DNA of 64,000 nucleotides from the NCBI GenBank assembly GCA_039621445.1, contig CP154956.1, positions 82,456,474 through 82,520,473 on the forward strand. Direction: 5' to 3'. Below the pieces are notes generated by a model. It saw only the letters and a program-made list of their open reading frames with translations. It had not been told where the DNA came from and ran no database searches. Position 1 is the first letter of the stretch; every line of letters starts with the position of its first letter. Source of the stretch: Euglena gracilis (lineage: Eukaryota > Euglenida > Euglenophyceae > Euglenales). Shown one piece after another: positions 40,601 to 50,569 of the stretch. A program made the position numbers and the translations under genes.

Positions 40601-43330
40601 AGTTGGTCGAAAAATGGCTATAACTCGGGCTGCACGCGCAGCTGGAAAATAGAAAAAGTTGGTTGGATAAGGCTTTCCAAAGGGCTTCATTTTTGGTCTG
40701 CGGATACTTTCTTTGCTTCGTTTTTGAGATAATTTAAAGGAAAAAAATGACCAAAAACACCCCCCCCAAACGGCCAAAACACCCGAAATGGCTGTTTTGG
40801 CCACAAAAGCGATCCACATAGGAGTACCCAAAATCTTGCCACAGAGAAATGGCAAAGTCGAAAGTGGGGTCAGCTTTGCCTCTGAAAAGATAGACTCGGT
40901 TATTGCCCGCCCCCACAAAAATACAGGACAGGTAATGAGCCTCTGTTTCATGCTCACAGTCAAGTAATGGTGATGTTTTTTTCAATTTTTGCCATTGGTT
41001 GTTCTCTTCCATTCTCAACCCCCCCCCTGCCCCCCCATCCACCCATTGACAGGACTCCCGGGCTGTGGCATCCAATGACCGGTCCGTGCTGAGCAGCGCG
41101 GGAGGCACCGGGGTTGACGAGGCCGAACTGGGGCAACAGGTGTGCCGGGATATACGGCCGGTACAGCTTCAGCTTCGTCCCCACCTGGTGCAGCAACGCC
41201 ACCATCCCGTGCATGTTGTCCCCCCGGCCCGTCTGTTGGCCAATGCGTCCCCCGCCCCGCCGGCTGAAAGAGGAAATGGTCCCGGGGGCATGACCATAGA
41301 TTCACTAAGTGACCCCTCCCCCCTGGGAGCACGTTTCCCTGGGCTCAAACCCACCCACCCACTTTTTCTTTTTCGAAAACCCACCCAAAACCCAGCCAAT
41401 ATTGGCCGAAAATGCTAAAAAATTTCCCGCCCGGACTTTGGCCGGGCAAAAAGTTTGACTCATGGCGCACCCCCCCCCCGGGGGGTGTCCAGAGGCCTTA
41501 ACCCACTTACCCACTCTCGAAAACCCACTTCACAGGTGTTAAATGAATCTATTGCCATGGCCCAACAGAAATAAAACACTTTGTGTGACCGATTCTCTGA
41601 GAAGGATGACTGATTCCCTGACCATTGGAGTTTCCATTTGGGTCATGGAAACTCCCATTCAGAATATGCTGCTTTGGGTGGGTGGGGGCCATTTCACCTC
41701 AAGGGCGCAATACATTTCCGGAACTTGATTTTATTTATTTATTCTGTTATTTATTCATTATATTTTATCTATTCTGTGATTTTATTTTCAAAAAAATATT
41801 GCATTGTATGTGTGTGCCAGTTTTTTGGTCTCATCCGAACCATGAGATAACAAAAAATATCGTCGAAGATAACAGCCAAATTGCCCAAGAAACAAAGATG
41901 GCAAAGGTCCTCAACAGAAAAACAGAAGAAAAAAAACCATGGAATCAGACTACGCTTGTGCCAGCCGGACATGGACTGGCATCGGTCTGGGACCCAAACG
42001 TGTCGAGGTCGAAGTCCACGATCATCTGCGCCAGCGCCTCCGCTGTGTCCACACTTTCCTGGAGCTGCCGGTAGTCCTGCAACTGCGCTGCAGCATGCGA
42101 GGCAAAGATGGTGGCAGGGCGGCGCGCAAAACATCCCCCACTGGAGAGAAATCATGCCAAACATTTTGGAATTTGTGGATTGGAAAGACGGATACATACC
42201 CACTACAGACATATGCCAATGTAAATTGGCCACCGTAAGAATTTTCTAACCCCCAGGGCTGGAAAAGGACGTTTGGCTGGACCCTTTAAACCCATCTGAG
42301 AAAATGTCTATTGTCTGAAAAATCATGTATCGGGAAATCCCTTCTTGCTTGTTGCAGCCATGTGCAGTGAGCAAACACGCTGGAATATTAACACCACACA
42401 GATTGCTATCGAGCCGCGTATAAATATGCACGAATCCCACAGGTTCCTTGGTAAAAGCATGCGATAACACAGAGGGGGAAACGAAGAACACCAAAAGGGG
42501 AGATTACAACAGAGTAGCTGCACTTCCCTGCCCATGCGCCAGGGCCCAAGGGACCACCATGTTGACGACAGTGTAGGCCAACACAGCCTGGCGAGAGAGC
42601 ACAGGAGCCGGCAGCAGAGCTGAGTGGGCATTTTTCGAAATAATCGTGCTATTTCAATAAATGTGCCACGACCTTGCCGAGGTCGTGGTTCATTATTGAA
42701 ATAACATGGTTATGGTCATGTATTGTGGGTCGCACTTGGGGGTTGGCTAAACCCATTTCTTATCCTGGGTCAAGGCATCGGATCGGGATCGTGGGTGGGG
42801 AGTCGTGGTGAGCCAAAGCTCAAGTAATGGCCAAATGTAGCCCCAGAAAGGGTCTCCAAAATGTCTGGCCCCACCAGATGGCACAGTACAATTCGTGGCA
42901 TATGCAATTCCATGGTGTCTTGTTGACACATGATGTTGGAGACTTCGGCTCATGGTCTAATTTTTACGTGTGGATATCATTATTCTTTATTCTTTGACCA
43001 TTTTGGAGAGGAAATCATCCTTGTGTTCGCAAAAGATGAAAGATACTTCCTAATCTTAGGATTAACCCTTTCATGGGGATTGAAATCAGATTTCCCAAAA
43101 AACAGAATTTCACGCGCCTCCGGCGTTCTGTGCCGACAGGGGAGTTCGAATTTTTGGGGGGGGATTCCAGGGCAGCCCTGTACTGGGGGGTGATGGCCGA
43201 AAGGTCCACCAGGTCGGCAGCACAGGAGATGGCGATGAACGCTGCGACAGGGAAGGCCACCGCTAGCGGCCCACTCCGGGACGGCGCCAGGCTGCAGATG
43301 TATGAGGGCCCGCAGAGGGCGAACAGGAAG
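31568..43330 (-). CDS. Class III nucleotide cyclase-like membrane protein (core of gene)
   Basis: At least 13 exons from 43330 down to 31568. Order: two hydrophobic helices (43.3 kb), a helical linker (42.0), the [12 protein letters not shown] linker (41.2), three variable exons, then a cyclase catalytic-domain homologue over four exons (36.4, 35.8, 34.9, 33.1 kb), and a C-terminal region with VYEVLGE and DDEWMYQL. Class III cyclases make cAMP or cGMP as dimers, using two aspartates in the F-x-D-I and I-G-D motifs to hold metal. Here the corresponding strings are [12 protein letters not shown] and [17 protein letters not shown], with neither aspartate, while [25 protein letters not shown] and [11 protein letters not shown] match the rest of the fold. 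I infer a cyclase-fold pseudoenzyme or half of a heterodimer, membrane-anchored. Most phases match; mismatches are noted at the exons. Confidence 0.65.
31830..32025 (-). CDS. Cyclase-like gene, C-terminal tail exon ending in poly-proline
   Basis: Acceptor ACAACCCAG. Reads [17 protein letters not shown] then [17 protein letters not shown] and [12 protein letters not shown], then seven prolines of which six come from an 18-base C run, and ends GAAG/GTAGTC. The D-E-W-M-Y-x-L string after a cyclase domain is, as I recall, common in protist cyclase-like proteins. The intron to the next exon is only about 130 bp, the shortest here. Confidence 0.7.
32650..32780. repeat. CTGACAG-family fragment in intron
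   Basis: Contains CCTGACAGGTTGGCC at the left and CTGACAGTTTCCTGG at the right, matching the element at 27382-27522, with diverged middle. Confidence 0.5.
32793..32856 (-). CDS. Cyclase-like gene, VYEVLGE exon
   Basis: Acceptor GGCCTGACCCCAG. Reads [17 protein letters not shown] then ALS and TGA (32795-32793). Cyclase domains usually end with such a VYEVLG strand. Either this is a real C-terminus, or the exon is spliced at VYE/GTTCTG (after 32826) to continue to 32025, which is in phase. Phase 2 in does not match the phase-1 exit I predict for the exon at 33048, so one border is wrong or an exon is missing. Confidence 0.55.
33048..33159 (-). CDS. Cyclase-like gene, last catalytic-domain exon
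   Basis: Acceptor GATGCACCAG, phase 0. Reads [15 protein letters not shown] then [18 protein letters not shown]. It aligns with the 'ytviGd.vN.AarLe.ln...ilvs' strand-helix of class III cyclases, although the usual G-D-x-V-N is replaced by A-N-S-E-V. Donor CCCC/GTGCCC; if unused, the frame stops at TGA (33036-33034). Confidence 0.65.
33929..34160 (+). repeat. (GTAG)n microsatellite
   Basis: About 230 bp of GTAG with interruptions, in the intron between the exons at 34760 and 33159. Confidence 0.98.
34760..34901 (-). CDS. Cyclase-like gene, helix plus glycine-loop exon
   Basis: Acceptor CCCGCTGCACAG, donor CGGCGG/GTTCAG. Reads [17 protein letters not shown] then [15 protein letters not shown] and SGTFGTGRR. 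This is the 'HAxxAxxAAlxmxxxL ... vGixxGxvxxGxxGs' part of a class III cyclase. Third positions are nearly all G or C. Phase 2 in, 0 out, matching both neighbours. Confidence 0.75.
35032..35230 (+). repeat. (GTGTT)n pentanucleotide array
   Basis: Short GT tract, then about 30 GTGTT units, almost perfect, in a cyclase-gene intron. Confidence 0.98.
35684..35836 (-). CDS. Cyclase-like gene, central catalytic-domain exon
   Basis: Acceptor CACCCACCAG, donor CATG/GTCAGA. Reads [17 protein letters not shown] then [17 protein letters not shown] and ASWNFISA. The GGVI...ASWN frame is diagnostic of class III cyclases (normally GG.v.k.iGD.vlA.w), but the G-D pair is Q-S, removing a metal-binding aspartate. 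Phase 2 in and out. Confidence 0.75.
35944..36012 (+). repeat. 12-bp minisatellite
   Basis: About five copies of ACACTTACAGT/AACACACTTAC, within the intron after the exon at 36340. Confidence 0.8.
36340..36435 (-). CDS. Cyclase-like gene, first catalytic-domain exon
   Basis: Acceptor CCCCGGTCGCAG, donor CCGCC/GTGAGG. Reads [15 protein letters not shown] then [13 protein letters not shown]. The position matches the first strand of cyclases (vtvlF.DI.gFT), with Arg-Leu where Asp-Ile would be. A second donor (GTGTCC) nine bases earlier gives the same phase 2. Confidence 0.65.
36507..36545 (+). repeat. Interstitial telomere-like CCCTAA repeats
   Basis: Four to five CCCTAA units with one CCCTAT variant, decaying into similar C-rich sequence. 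It lies in an intron, not at a chromosome end. A shorter GGGTTAGGGTTAGG occurs near 45990. Confidence 0.7.
36962..37058 (-). CDS. Cyclase-like gene, exon
   Basis: Acceptor CTACCTATTGTAG. Reads [17 protein letters not shown] then [14 protein letters not shown]. Donor ATCCG/GTGCGG gives phase 2 to match the next exon; an AG/GTCGCC donor after MFQ would not. Phase 1 in matches the exon at 38761. Confidence 0.65.
37210..38750. other. Large intron, no exon seen
   Basis: Between the exons at 37058 and 38761. Contains GTCACT/C-run repeats at 37630-37810, and at 37850-38290 recurring phrases with TTGCTTAAACTTGG. Otherwise AT-rich. Confidence 0.5.
38761..38885 (-). CDS. Cyclase-like gene, exon starting in a C homopolymer
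   Basis: Acceptor GGCGGGACAG is followed directly by 13 C (poly-proline), then [16 protein letters not shown] and [16 protein letters not shown], donor GACC/GTGAGC. As written the exon needs phase 2 in, while the previous exon leaves phase 1; a change in C-run length would repair this. Confidence 0.55.
38918..39035 (-). CDS. Cyclase-like gene, exon
   Basis: Acceptor CCCTGACCCAG, donor GGCC/GTACGC. Reads [17 protein letters not shown] then [17 protein letters not shown]. Almost every codon ends in G or C. Only 32 bp of intron would separate it from the next exon, so the two may be one exon or the border may be misplaced. Confidence 0.55.
40430..40740 (-). repeat. Diverged copies of the dispersed repeat
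   Basis: Two roughly 150 bp units on the minus strand share the family's features: a 'few bases + AAGGGCTT' block, CGAAAAATGGC/GATATGGCC-like blocks, and an A-rich stretch before a GCCCAAAA region. It sits in an intron of the cyclase-like gene. Similarity is by eye only. Confidence 0.5.
41119..41232 (-). CDS. Cyclase-like gene, linker exon with YRPYIP motif
   Basis: Acceptor TTGGCCAACAG, donor GGCCTC/GTCAAC; phase 0 both ends. Reads [16 protein letters not shown] then [17 protein letters not shown]. From memory, an amphipathic helix ending in Y-R-P-[YF]-[IL]-P just before the output domain is typical of protist membrane-bound cyclase-family sensors. Confidence 0.7.
41954..42076 (-). CDS. Cyclase-like gene, helical linker exon
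   Basis: Acceptor CAGTTGCAG. Reads [17 protein letters not shown] then [17 protein letters not shown]. Predicted helix linking the membrane part to the YRPYIP exon. The 3' border is uncertain: GTAGTC after 41954 gives the needed phase 0, but it lies past the strongest codon bias. Confidence 0.6.
42650..42703. repeat. Hairpin-forming inverted repeat
   Basis: TATTTCAATAAATG...CCACGACCT pairs with AGGTCGTGG...CATTATTGAAATA around a five-base loop. It sits in an intron of the cyclase-like gene. Confidence 0.7.
43184..43330 (-). CDS. Cyclase-like gene, membrane-segment exon
   Basis: Acceptor GTGCCTGCCCAG, donor CCCCA/GTACAG. Encodes two hydrophobic stretches, [15 protein letters not shown] and [16 protein letters not shown], joined by a short basic loop. 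Consistent with a polytopic sensor region upstream of the cyclase-like part. Confidence 0.6.
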
Positions 43331-43666
43331 CTGGGCAGGCACATTGCTGATGTGGAATTGTTGTTCCGGGAAGTGAACGAGATTTCACTTCCGTCCTGCG
43401 GTTCCGCCTGACGCTCTGAAACTGAATCAGGCAGAAAGCTGTTCTGCAAGACCTGTGGAAAGCCCCATTGTATTTGTGCCAAGAAATTGCCAGCCAGCCA
43501 GCACAGACCGGGAGCACAGGAGGTGGTAATGCCCTGAGGGAGGCGCTGGGGAGGAGCCAGAGGCTAATATCGGGAGAGCAGCCGAGGTGGAGGGCCAGCA
43601 GGGGGGCAAGCAAGGCCCAGTTGTCTCGGGAAGGGCCCTTTCTCCCATCCTGTGGGGGCAGTTGAA

Positions 43667-43706
<40 letters not shown>

Positions 43707-43841
43707 TGGCGTTTTCTGGCCCAACCCCCACCTCCCAGGGGGCTGGGAATACCCAAGGGACCATGGGGGAGGTCCAGCTGGCCAGCCCGGGAGGGAGAAA
43801 AGGATCTCAAATTTTTTTGGGAAATGAGCCAAAAAAATCAA

Positions 43842-43900
<59 letters not shown>

Positions 43901-43910
43901 CGATGATGAT
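43667..43910 (+). repeat. (CA)n and (GAT)n microsatellites
   Basis: CA tract 43667-43705 and GAT tract about 43842-43910. The GAT tract would encode poly-Asp on the plus strand, but no gene surrounds it. Confidence 0.97.
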
Positions 43911-45548
43911 CTTTTGTGCAATATCTGAAATATCACAATGATTCTTTGGGAAATAATTTGGCAGGATTTGAGGGTTTTCCTGCTTGGTTTTGGGAACCAG
44001 CTGGCTGGAACTGTGGCATGCCTCTGGAAACCCCTCGGGGGTGCCAGCCAGTGTATAATCTCAACCGCTCAAGCTTTCATGCTTTGTGCAGGCATTTGGC
44101 AGCGGACAGTGGGAGGTCAGAAATCCGGCTGGGAGCTGCTGGTAAGAAAAAAAGTGCTGCTGGCTGAACCCCCCATAGGGGGGGGGGTATCCTCCCGCTT
44201 AACAAACCTGAAACAAATGCTGATAGCAGCCCAATGTCTCAAGATCCCTTGGGTGAGGGCGGCGGAGTTAAGGCACTGGAAATCGGAGCAGCAGAAGGCA
44301 CAGCAGCGATGCCCACTGTTGGGGACTTTGACTCCTGCCCCCTCCAAACCCCCTTGAGCCATACAAACTCCGTACAAAGAGGGGGTACAGGTGCCAGTCC
44401 AGTCCAGGTGCCTCTACTGGACTGGACCCCCCCACATGCCAAAAGGGGGGTTCAACCGACCCAGAGGGGGTGCCTGGGAACCCAAAGAATTAGATTTTTT
44501 TTCTTCCAGCGCTTTTTGTCGAAATTTCTTTCTTTTTTGCCAAAACAAGTTCTTGTTCGCTCAAAAAGTGCCCGAAATGACATTTTTTGCTGGCTGTTTT
44601 GGGGGGGATAAAAATTTTCGCCTGGCGCTTTGCAGCGGGCCGAAATTGGTCACCTGGACCGCGCCACTGTTTAAGTGAGGGTGCCCCCCCCCCGGGCCCA
44701 CCTCCCACCTGCCTTTATATCGCACCCTGAAAATACTCAAACCTCCCCCACCTGTTGCTGTATCGAACCCTGGGGAGGTTTGTTGAATCGCAATTCACAA
44801 AAAATTGGACGACTTTCAGGACAGAAGCCGCAGACAAAAAGGGGACTCGGCGATCGCGGCTGTCTGCCCACTGAAGCTCCAATGGGTGCCCATGGCGAAG
44901 ACAAACAACCCGCAATCATGAGGCTGTCCCCTGGTGCCGGACAAAAGAGGCCAGAAAAAATTCAGCTACAAGGAATGGCGGACTGCAACCCAATCTGACG
45001 ATTTCAGACAAAGCGAGGGATTTCAGACAGGGTCGACCAGAAAATGACCGGAAGCGGCTGCCCTCGCCTATGATGAAAAAAACGTTGGAGTGGTCAAAAT
45101 CCATGAACGTTGAGCCCTATCTCCTGCCACCAACTTTGATCTCCGCGGGCGGCTCTCCGCCGCTTGGAAAAAAAGGCTCTTTTTCAAAATTTACGCTTAC
45201 AGAAAATAGGGATTGAAACTTCATTGTGATTGAAACATTGTGACGTTTTTTGAAAACCCAGATCCCGGGTGATCCCGAGATCCCCAGATCCCGGACAACT
45301 GACAGAAAGATGAAACAACACACGAAGCCAATGTGAGACGTCCACCGGATTTTGATGAACATTTCTCAACGCAAATCATTTCTGTAAACTGACGTGTAAA
45401 TTCCACCGTGGCAGCGCCATGAACAACATATAACATACAACGGGCCATACTGACGTCCTGGGTCCGTAACAAGAATAACAGGCCGAGCAAGCTCAGGAAC
45501 ACGGCCAGAAATGGAAAAATGGTGCCAAGGATGCTCCTGTTGCATTGT

Positions 45549-45900
45549 GTGTGTGTGTATATATACATATACATATACATATATATATATATATATATTA
45601 TATATGTAGTATATATATATATATATATAGTATGTATGTATGTATGTGTATGTATGTATGTATGTATGTATGTATGTATGTATGTATGTATGTATGTATG
45701 TATGTATGTATGTATGTATGTATGTATGTATGTATGTATGTATGTATGTATGTATGTATGTATGTATGTATGTAGGTAAGTATGTATATATGGTAGTATG
45801 TATGTATGTATGTATATGAAAAAAGATATGAAAAAAAATACTGTGTATATTATGTGCATGATATGAATACCATATATATATGAATATATATATACACACA
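45549..45900 (+). repeat. (TA)n / (TATG)n compound array
   Basis: TA-rich start, then about 150 bp of perfect TATG, then TA-rich tail. Creates spurious long Tyr-Ile-His-Thr frames on the minus strand. Confidence 0.98.
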
Positions 45901-45930
45901 CAGCAAATGTCAAGTTTAATACATCCCCTG

Positions 45931-46326
45931 GGGGTACTAAACTTGACACCGGCCGCAGGGTACACACCCCGGGGTTAGTGAAGGGCACAGGGTTAGGGTT
46001 AGGACTGGCTGGCTGGGGGTCTGGCCCGCATGTGTGACGCGCATGTTCTCTGGTCCAGGCGGGGCAATTTCCAAACGTGGCAGATGAGTAGGGGGAAAGA
46101 AAAATGGAGTCCGCCGACAGGTCGGCCCCCACAAGGGACCAGCCCTCTCTTTGACTTTGGGATGACTCTGAAAGGGCAGCTGTGAAGATTCGCACTGCAG
46201 TCAGGCCGGCGGTTATGAGGCCGCCCGCGCAGGCAGGAGGTTTGGGAGGGGAGTGCGGCCGACCCCCCAGCCGGCCGGTCCTAATCCTATACCCCGTGGC
46301 CAACTCGGTGTCAAGTTTAGTACCCC
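45931..46326. mobile_element. Inverted-repeat element, 21-bp termini
   Basis: Left terminus GGGGTACTAAACTTGACA(CCG), right terminus CGGTGTCAAGTTTAGTACC(CC). An additional inverted copy of the terminus at 45908-45928 makes the left border itself a hairpin. The interior is GC-rich, includes GGGTTAGGGTTAGG, and shares a block (GCGCAT...GGGC...CAATTxCCAAA) with 57310-57380. Confidence 0.75.
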
Positions 46327-46723
46327 CGGGGGGGGGGGGAACTGAACAATTGCCATTTTTATAACACATGTCACATATGTGTACAAATACAGTTCGGTTC
46401 AAAAGTCTTTGCGACACACTGGTGCAAAAGTCTTTGCGAGAACCCCAAATTTTGTTGCCCAATAGAAGCCAATGCAACTCCGACTGCGTGTGCAATCATA
46501 GTCCCGGACATATGCCAAAACGGAAGCCTGTGAAATATGCGAAATACCCATCAAAAAAGGTCTCCACTCGTTTTCCTTGATTCCCCCTCCTTCCTGAGTT
46601 GTAAGCCCCCAAAAGTGCTCAAAAAAAACCCGAAAAGTGGGACCCGGGATGAACTATACGGATCCCCCCCTGGATGAACTACATGCCCCCCCCCTTGGAG
46701 GAGCATACAGTTCATCCGTGCCA

Positions 46724-46870
46724 TACATGCATGCATGCGTCCATCCTTCCATCCAACCATCCATCCATCCATCCATAAACACATACATACATGCACACAT
46801 GCATGCATGCACGCATGCATGACATATGCATTCATACACACGTTCGTCCATCCAAATATACGTACACAGG
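46724..46870 (+). repeat. CATC/GCAT short repeats
   Basis: Imperfect CATC and ATGC tetranucleotides just 3' of the exon at 46932. Confidence 0.85.
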
Positions 46871-46931
46871 TGCCCACATCCAAAACATGGCAATCAGGAA
46901 ATCCTGGTGGAGAACCACAAACTCGCCTCAC

Positions 46932-47064
46932 TGGCAGCGACCACCCTTGGACAGATGGCCACAAGGCTCCCTGGCAGATGTAGGACACTCCCCAGCCAGA
47001 ACCGCCCAAGACGGTGACAACGCAGGCGATCAACACGGTCCGCTTGGCCTCCTGGTCCATGGGG
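46932..47064 (-). CDS. Candidate upstream exon with a membrane helix
   Basis: Acceptor GCCGGGGACAG, donor CTGCCA/GTGAGG. Reads DQEAKRTVLIACVVTVL then GGSGWGVSYICQGALW, one clear membrane helix. Probably an earlier exon of the cyclase-like gene, but the exit phase (0) does not meet the exon at 43330 (phase 2), so at least one exon is missing between them. An ATG lies at 47060-47058. Confidence 0.5.
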
Positions 47065-47242
47065 CTGTCCCCGGCAGGCCATTACATCCGCACTGTTCTG
47101 GGAATCAATCTGCAGGTTGGAAAATCCTGGATGGCTGAAAAAAAAGCTGTCAAAGGGATAAATCATTGGAGTAAACACCGTCACCGAAACCATGCTGTTG
47201 GCAAGGCATTTGTGTGTGTAAGTGCTTGTGTAAGTGTGTGAG

Positions 47243-47245
47243 TAC

Positions 47246-47276
<31 letters not shown>

Positions 47277-47416
47277 CGCACACACACACACACATAATGC
47301 ATGCATACATGCATGCATGCATGCATGCATGTATGCATGCATGTGCGTATGTGTGTGTATATGTTTTATGTATGTGTTTGTCTGTTTATGCATGCGTACA
47401 GCCAAAATATATGTAA

Positions 47417-47447
<31 letters not shown>

Positions 47448-47640
47448 TGTATGTATGTATGTATGTATGTATGTATGTATGTATGTATGTATGTATGTAT
47501 GTATGTATGTATGTATGTATGTATGTATGTATGTATGTATGTATGTATGTATGTATGTATGTATGTATGTATGTGTGTATGTATGTATGTATGTATGTAT
47601 GCATGTATGTATGTATGTATGTATATGTGGATGTACATGT
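47243..47640 (+). repeat. (GT)n, (GCAT)n and (GTAT)n arrays
   Basis: About 40 bp GT switching to CA, GCAT repeats, then about 200 bp of GTAT. Confidence 0.98.
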
Positions 47641-47829
47641 GTTCGGAAATGTGCATCATGCGGGTACTGTGTGTGTATAAATACATAAAAACATGTGCAT
47701 CTTTTTGAATTTTCAATTTTCGGCAGAAACATGTCGTCGAGACCTGGTTTCCAAAAAAAAATCTGCAATTTTCTGAAATTCTCAGGAAAGAAAATATCTG
47801 CCACAAACACCACCCAGGGAACTTCTGAA

Positions 47830-49440
47830 ACGGCCTTGTCTCCAGGCTGGGTCAAGCAGGAATGTACAAAGCCGGCCAGCCACCCCCAGGGTAGTGAGCA
47901 TCTGGGGGGCCACATACAGATGCTCATCTGAGAGGGGAGGGTGCACACAGGAAAAGAAAGCACCTGAGACACTTTTTATATTCTCTGTCAGCCCTCGTTT
48001 TGAAGGCCCCCCCCCAAACTTGGTCAATGCCAACAGGCAAGGACCTCAGACCCCCAATAACCCATTTAATGGATCAATTGGGGGGGGGGGGGCTCGAGGA
48101 CTCCTGCTCATAATTTTGATAAGGTTTTGAGGAATGTTCGATTTGTCAGGAATTTATTTGTGCTGAAGATAATTAAATATTTTGGAAATATTATGACATG
48201 TTTGTGCGTATCCTGGGCCCTTTTTTTTTACAGCCTTGGGCCATTTGGGGGGGGGGCAAAAAAGGGGGTGAGGGCATTTGTGTGACGGTGATGATGATGG
48301 CACCTACACCCCTGCCGGGGAGCCCTCTGGCAACTAGCAACTGGAGGCAGATGCAGTCTCCTTCAGGAGTGGTGTTTTTTTTCTTTCTGAGAGAACTCGT
48401 TTCCACTTTGAATGAACTTGGGGAACTGTGTGGGTTCTCAACGTGGCAACAGCTAAATGCAAGGCTCAGATGCGACGCGATGTTGGCACAAAGGGGTGGG
48501 GGTGGGGGTGGGGGCATTATGGCATGGTGTGCCTTGGCACGGCATGTCAGTAACAAGAACACGGAACACGGCTGGTAGAAATAAGCACTCTTCCAAAGTA
48601 AGCGATGGAAACAACTCGTTCCAAACACGCAATGGAAAACCGGAAGTTTCAATAAATGAAAATAACTTCTTCCTGGAACAACGTGCTGGCCAATTTAGAA
48701 CACAACCCACGGACACAACCAGGTGCATTTCTTGCTCAAGGTGTGGTGCATTGCTTCTTTGAGGTGTGGTGCTGAACTGAACAGGAATCCTGGAAGCCTC
48801 TATTGGTGGTGGTGGGGGGTCTGGCCCCCCTCCTTCCCTTTTTGGACCAATTTGATGCGAAAATTACCCTTCGGTGCCTGAACATTTCTTCCTTCTATCC
48901 CTGGCCCCTCCCAATTCCCCAACTGGGTGGAACCTCCCCCGAATGTGGACTCCGAGGGTGTTGAAGTTCCGCCCAAGTGTAGAATTAGGTGGTTTTGTGT
49001 TTGGGTGGGGTTATTTAAAAAAAAATGACAACCACTCTTCTTCTATTTTTCAATTTTCTACCAAAACATTTTTTTCTACCAAACAGTCAGATAAAAAGCT
49101 TGAAACCCCCTGAGGATTGTGGCTTACCCCCCATGTCCAGCGACCGGCAACCTCTGTCCTCCGACCAGGGGGGTGGTCATTGGACATAGGGTTGTGACCA
49201 AAAAGGTGTCCTGCGCCAGGGGGGGGGGGGGTCGTTTGACATGCGGGGGGTAATGAATCTACTGGCACCTACCTCAAATCAGCGCAGCACTGAACTGCTG
49301 TTGACATCTCTCCAAGGGTGAAGCAAATGATCAACAGACAAGGGCTTGGCGGTCACCGAGTGTGAAGTGCAAAAGGAATGCCCAAGCAACACGAGAAAGC
49401 TAGCGGCAGGCCAAGGTTGCAGACATGAAGACAGGCAGAC
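47830..49440. other. No gene recognised
   Basis: A modest open frame on the minus strand near 47810-47900 (LCTFLLDPAWRQGRF) lacks clear splice sites. The rest holds C/G runs and AT-rich sequence. Confidence 0.4.
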
Positions 49441-49444
49441 TCAG

Positions 49445-50569
49445 CCAGGCATTATTATTTTTTAAGGCGCCTTAAAAAACCTTAAAATTTTTTTTGCCAA
49501 AATGCCTTAAAAAACCTTAAACCCCCGTAAAAAACCTTAAAAAAATCACTCGGGGAAGTTTTTATTCCCTGTGATGACCATAAAAAACCTTAAAAATCTC
49601 TCCCTGAGAAGATTTTTTCTTGCACCAAACAAATAATGGCATGTCTGAAACCCCGCATAAAGCCAGTCAATGCAGAAGCGATTGTGAACAAACAATATGA
49701 AAACCGGATTGTTTGCCAAGGTTTCTGGCATAGTTCGGTTGGCCTCGGTTCACCAAAGGCTGTGATACACGGCCAGAAAAAGCAAAACTTGCAACCACAC
49801 TTTCTTGATTTGAATTACTTGAGACATTCTTAGAGGAGTCAACCCAAATTGCTCAAAAATGCAATTGTAGCAAAAGTTGCATGAACAACAAAAAAATCCC
49901 AATTTGGGGCAATTTACTACGCTGGAGCAGTTTCCCACACTTGCCACAGCATTTCAAGAAGCGAAATAGCGCGTTCTTCAAATGAGCGGTGATTCCGCGA
50001 GTTTTTCCCACTTTCTTGCCCAAGCACGCGAAAGTTTTGATCCCCGCACTTATGTGCAGCAGTTGGAAGAAATTTCTCGTTTGGAGCAGAAATCTTGCCA
50101 TTGTGGAGAGATTCCTGCTGAATTTGCAAGCTTTCACAACCAAAATCTCGAATATCGCAAGGATTGAGATTTGCAACAACTGTGGCAAAATGGCACAGTG
50201 GATATCGCGGATTTGCAGACCCGCAATGCGGCAACCCGTTCACCCACACCGGATAGCCTCATGAACACCGAGAAAATAATTCTCAAACTTTTTCATGTGA
50301 GCAATGACAACACCTGTCCCTCATGGACCGCCCATGATCCCCATGCTTCGCCCTAGGCTTCTTCCTTGGGCGTTCCGAAGCCACAGAGGAGTCTGAAGCC
50401 ATCGGGCCATCTTTGGGGTCTGACATTTTACCTGAGGAAAAAAATGCCTTAAAAACCCTTAAAATTTCTTTAAAATCCTCAAAAAACCTTAAAAAAAACC
50501 CTTAAAAAACCTTAAAAAACGCCTTAAAATTTTTTGAGAAATTCCGCCTTAAAAAAAAATAATGCCTGG
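49445..50569. mobile_element. 1125 bp DNA-transposon-like element, ACTCAG target duplication
   Basis: Termini CCAGGCATTATTATTTTT and AAAAAATAATGCCTGG are inverted copies, continuing into AAGGCG/CGCCTT. ACTCAG directly flanks both ends (49439-49444 and 50570-50575). Both subterminal regions are built from CCTTAAAAAACC-type repeats in the same orientation. The middle is different in composition and carries an open frame on the plus strand. No transposase family is recognised. Confidence 0.8.
49982..50356 (+). pseudogene. Broken ORF inside the 1125 bp element
   Basis: Starts ATG, reads MSGDSASFSHFLAQARE then DPRTYVQQLEEISRLE and CHCGEIPAEF, meets a TGA at 50166-50168, and continues in the same frame as LQQLWQNGTVDIADLQ and further to a stop near 50355. 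Ordinary amino-acid composition and a single interruption suggest a recently lost or stop-recoded protein of about 120 residues. It may be an internal piece of a larger element protein. Function unknown. Confidence 0.5.

Noticed and set aside
45221-46495. 424-codon open frame on the minus strand
   Set aside because: The longest frame in the window, but its middle is the TATG/TA microsatellite read as Tyr-Ile-His-Thr, and its 5' part is an inverted-repeat element. No consistent codon bias.
47181-47972. 263-codon frame ending in His-Thr-Tyr-Ile repeats
   Set aside because: Mostly the GTAT and GT arrays read on the minus strand.
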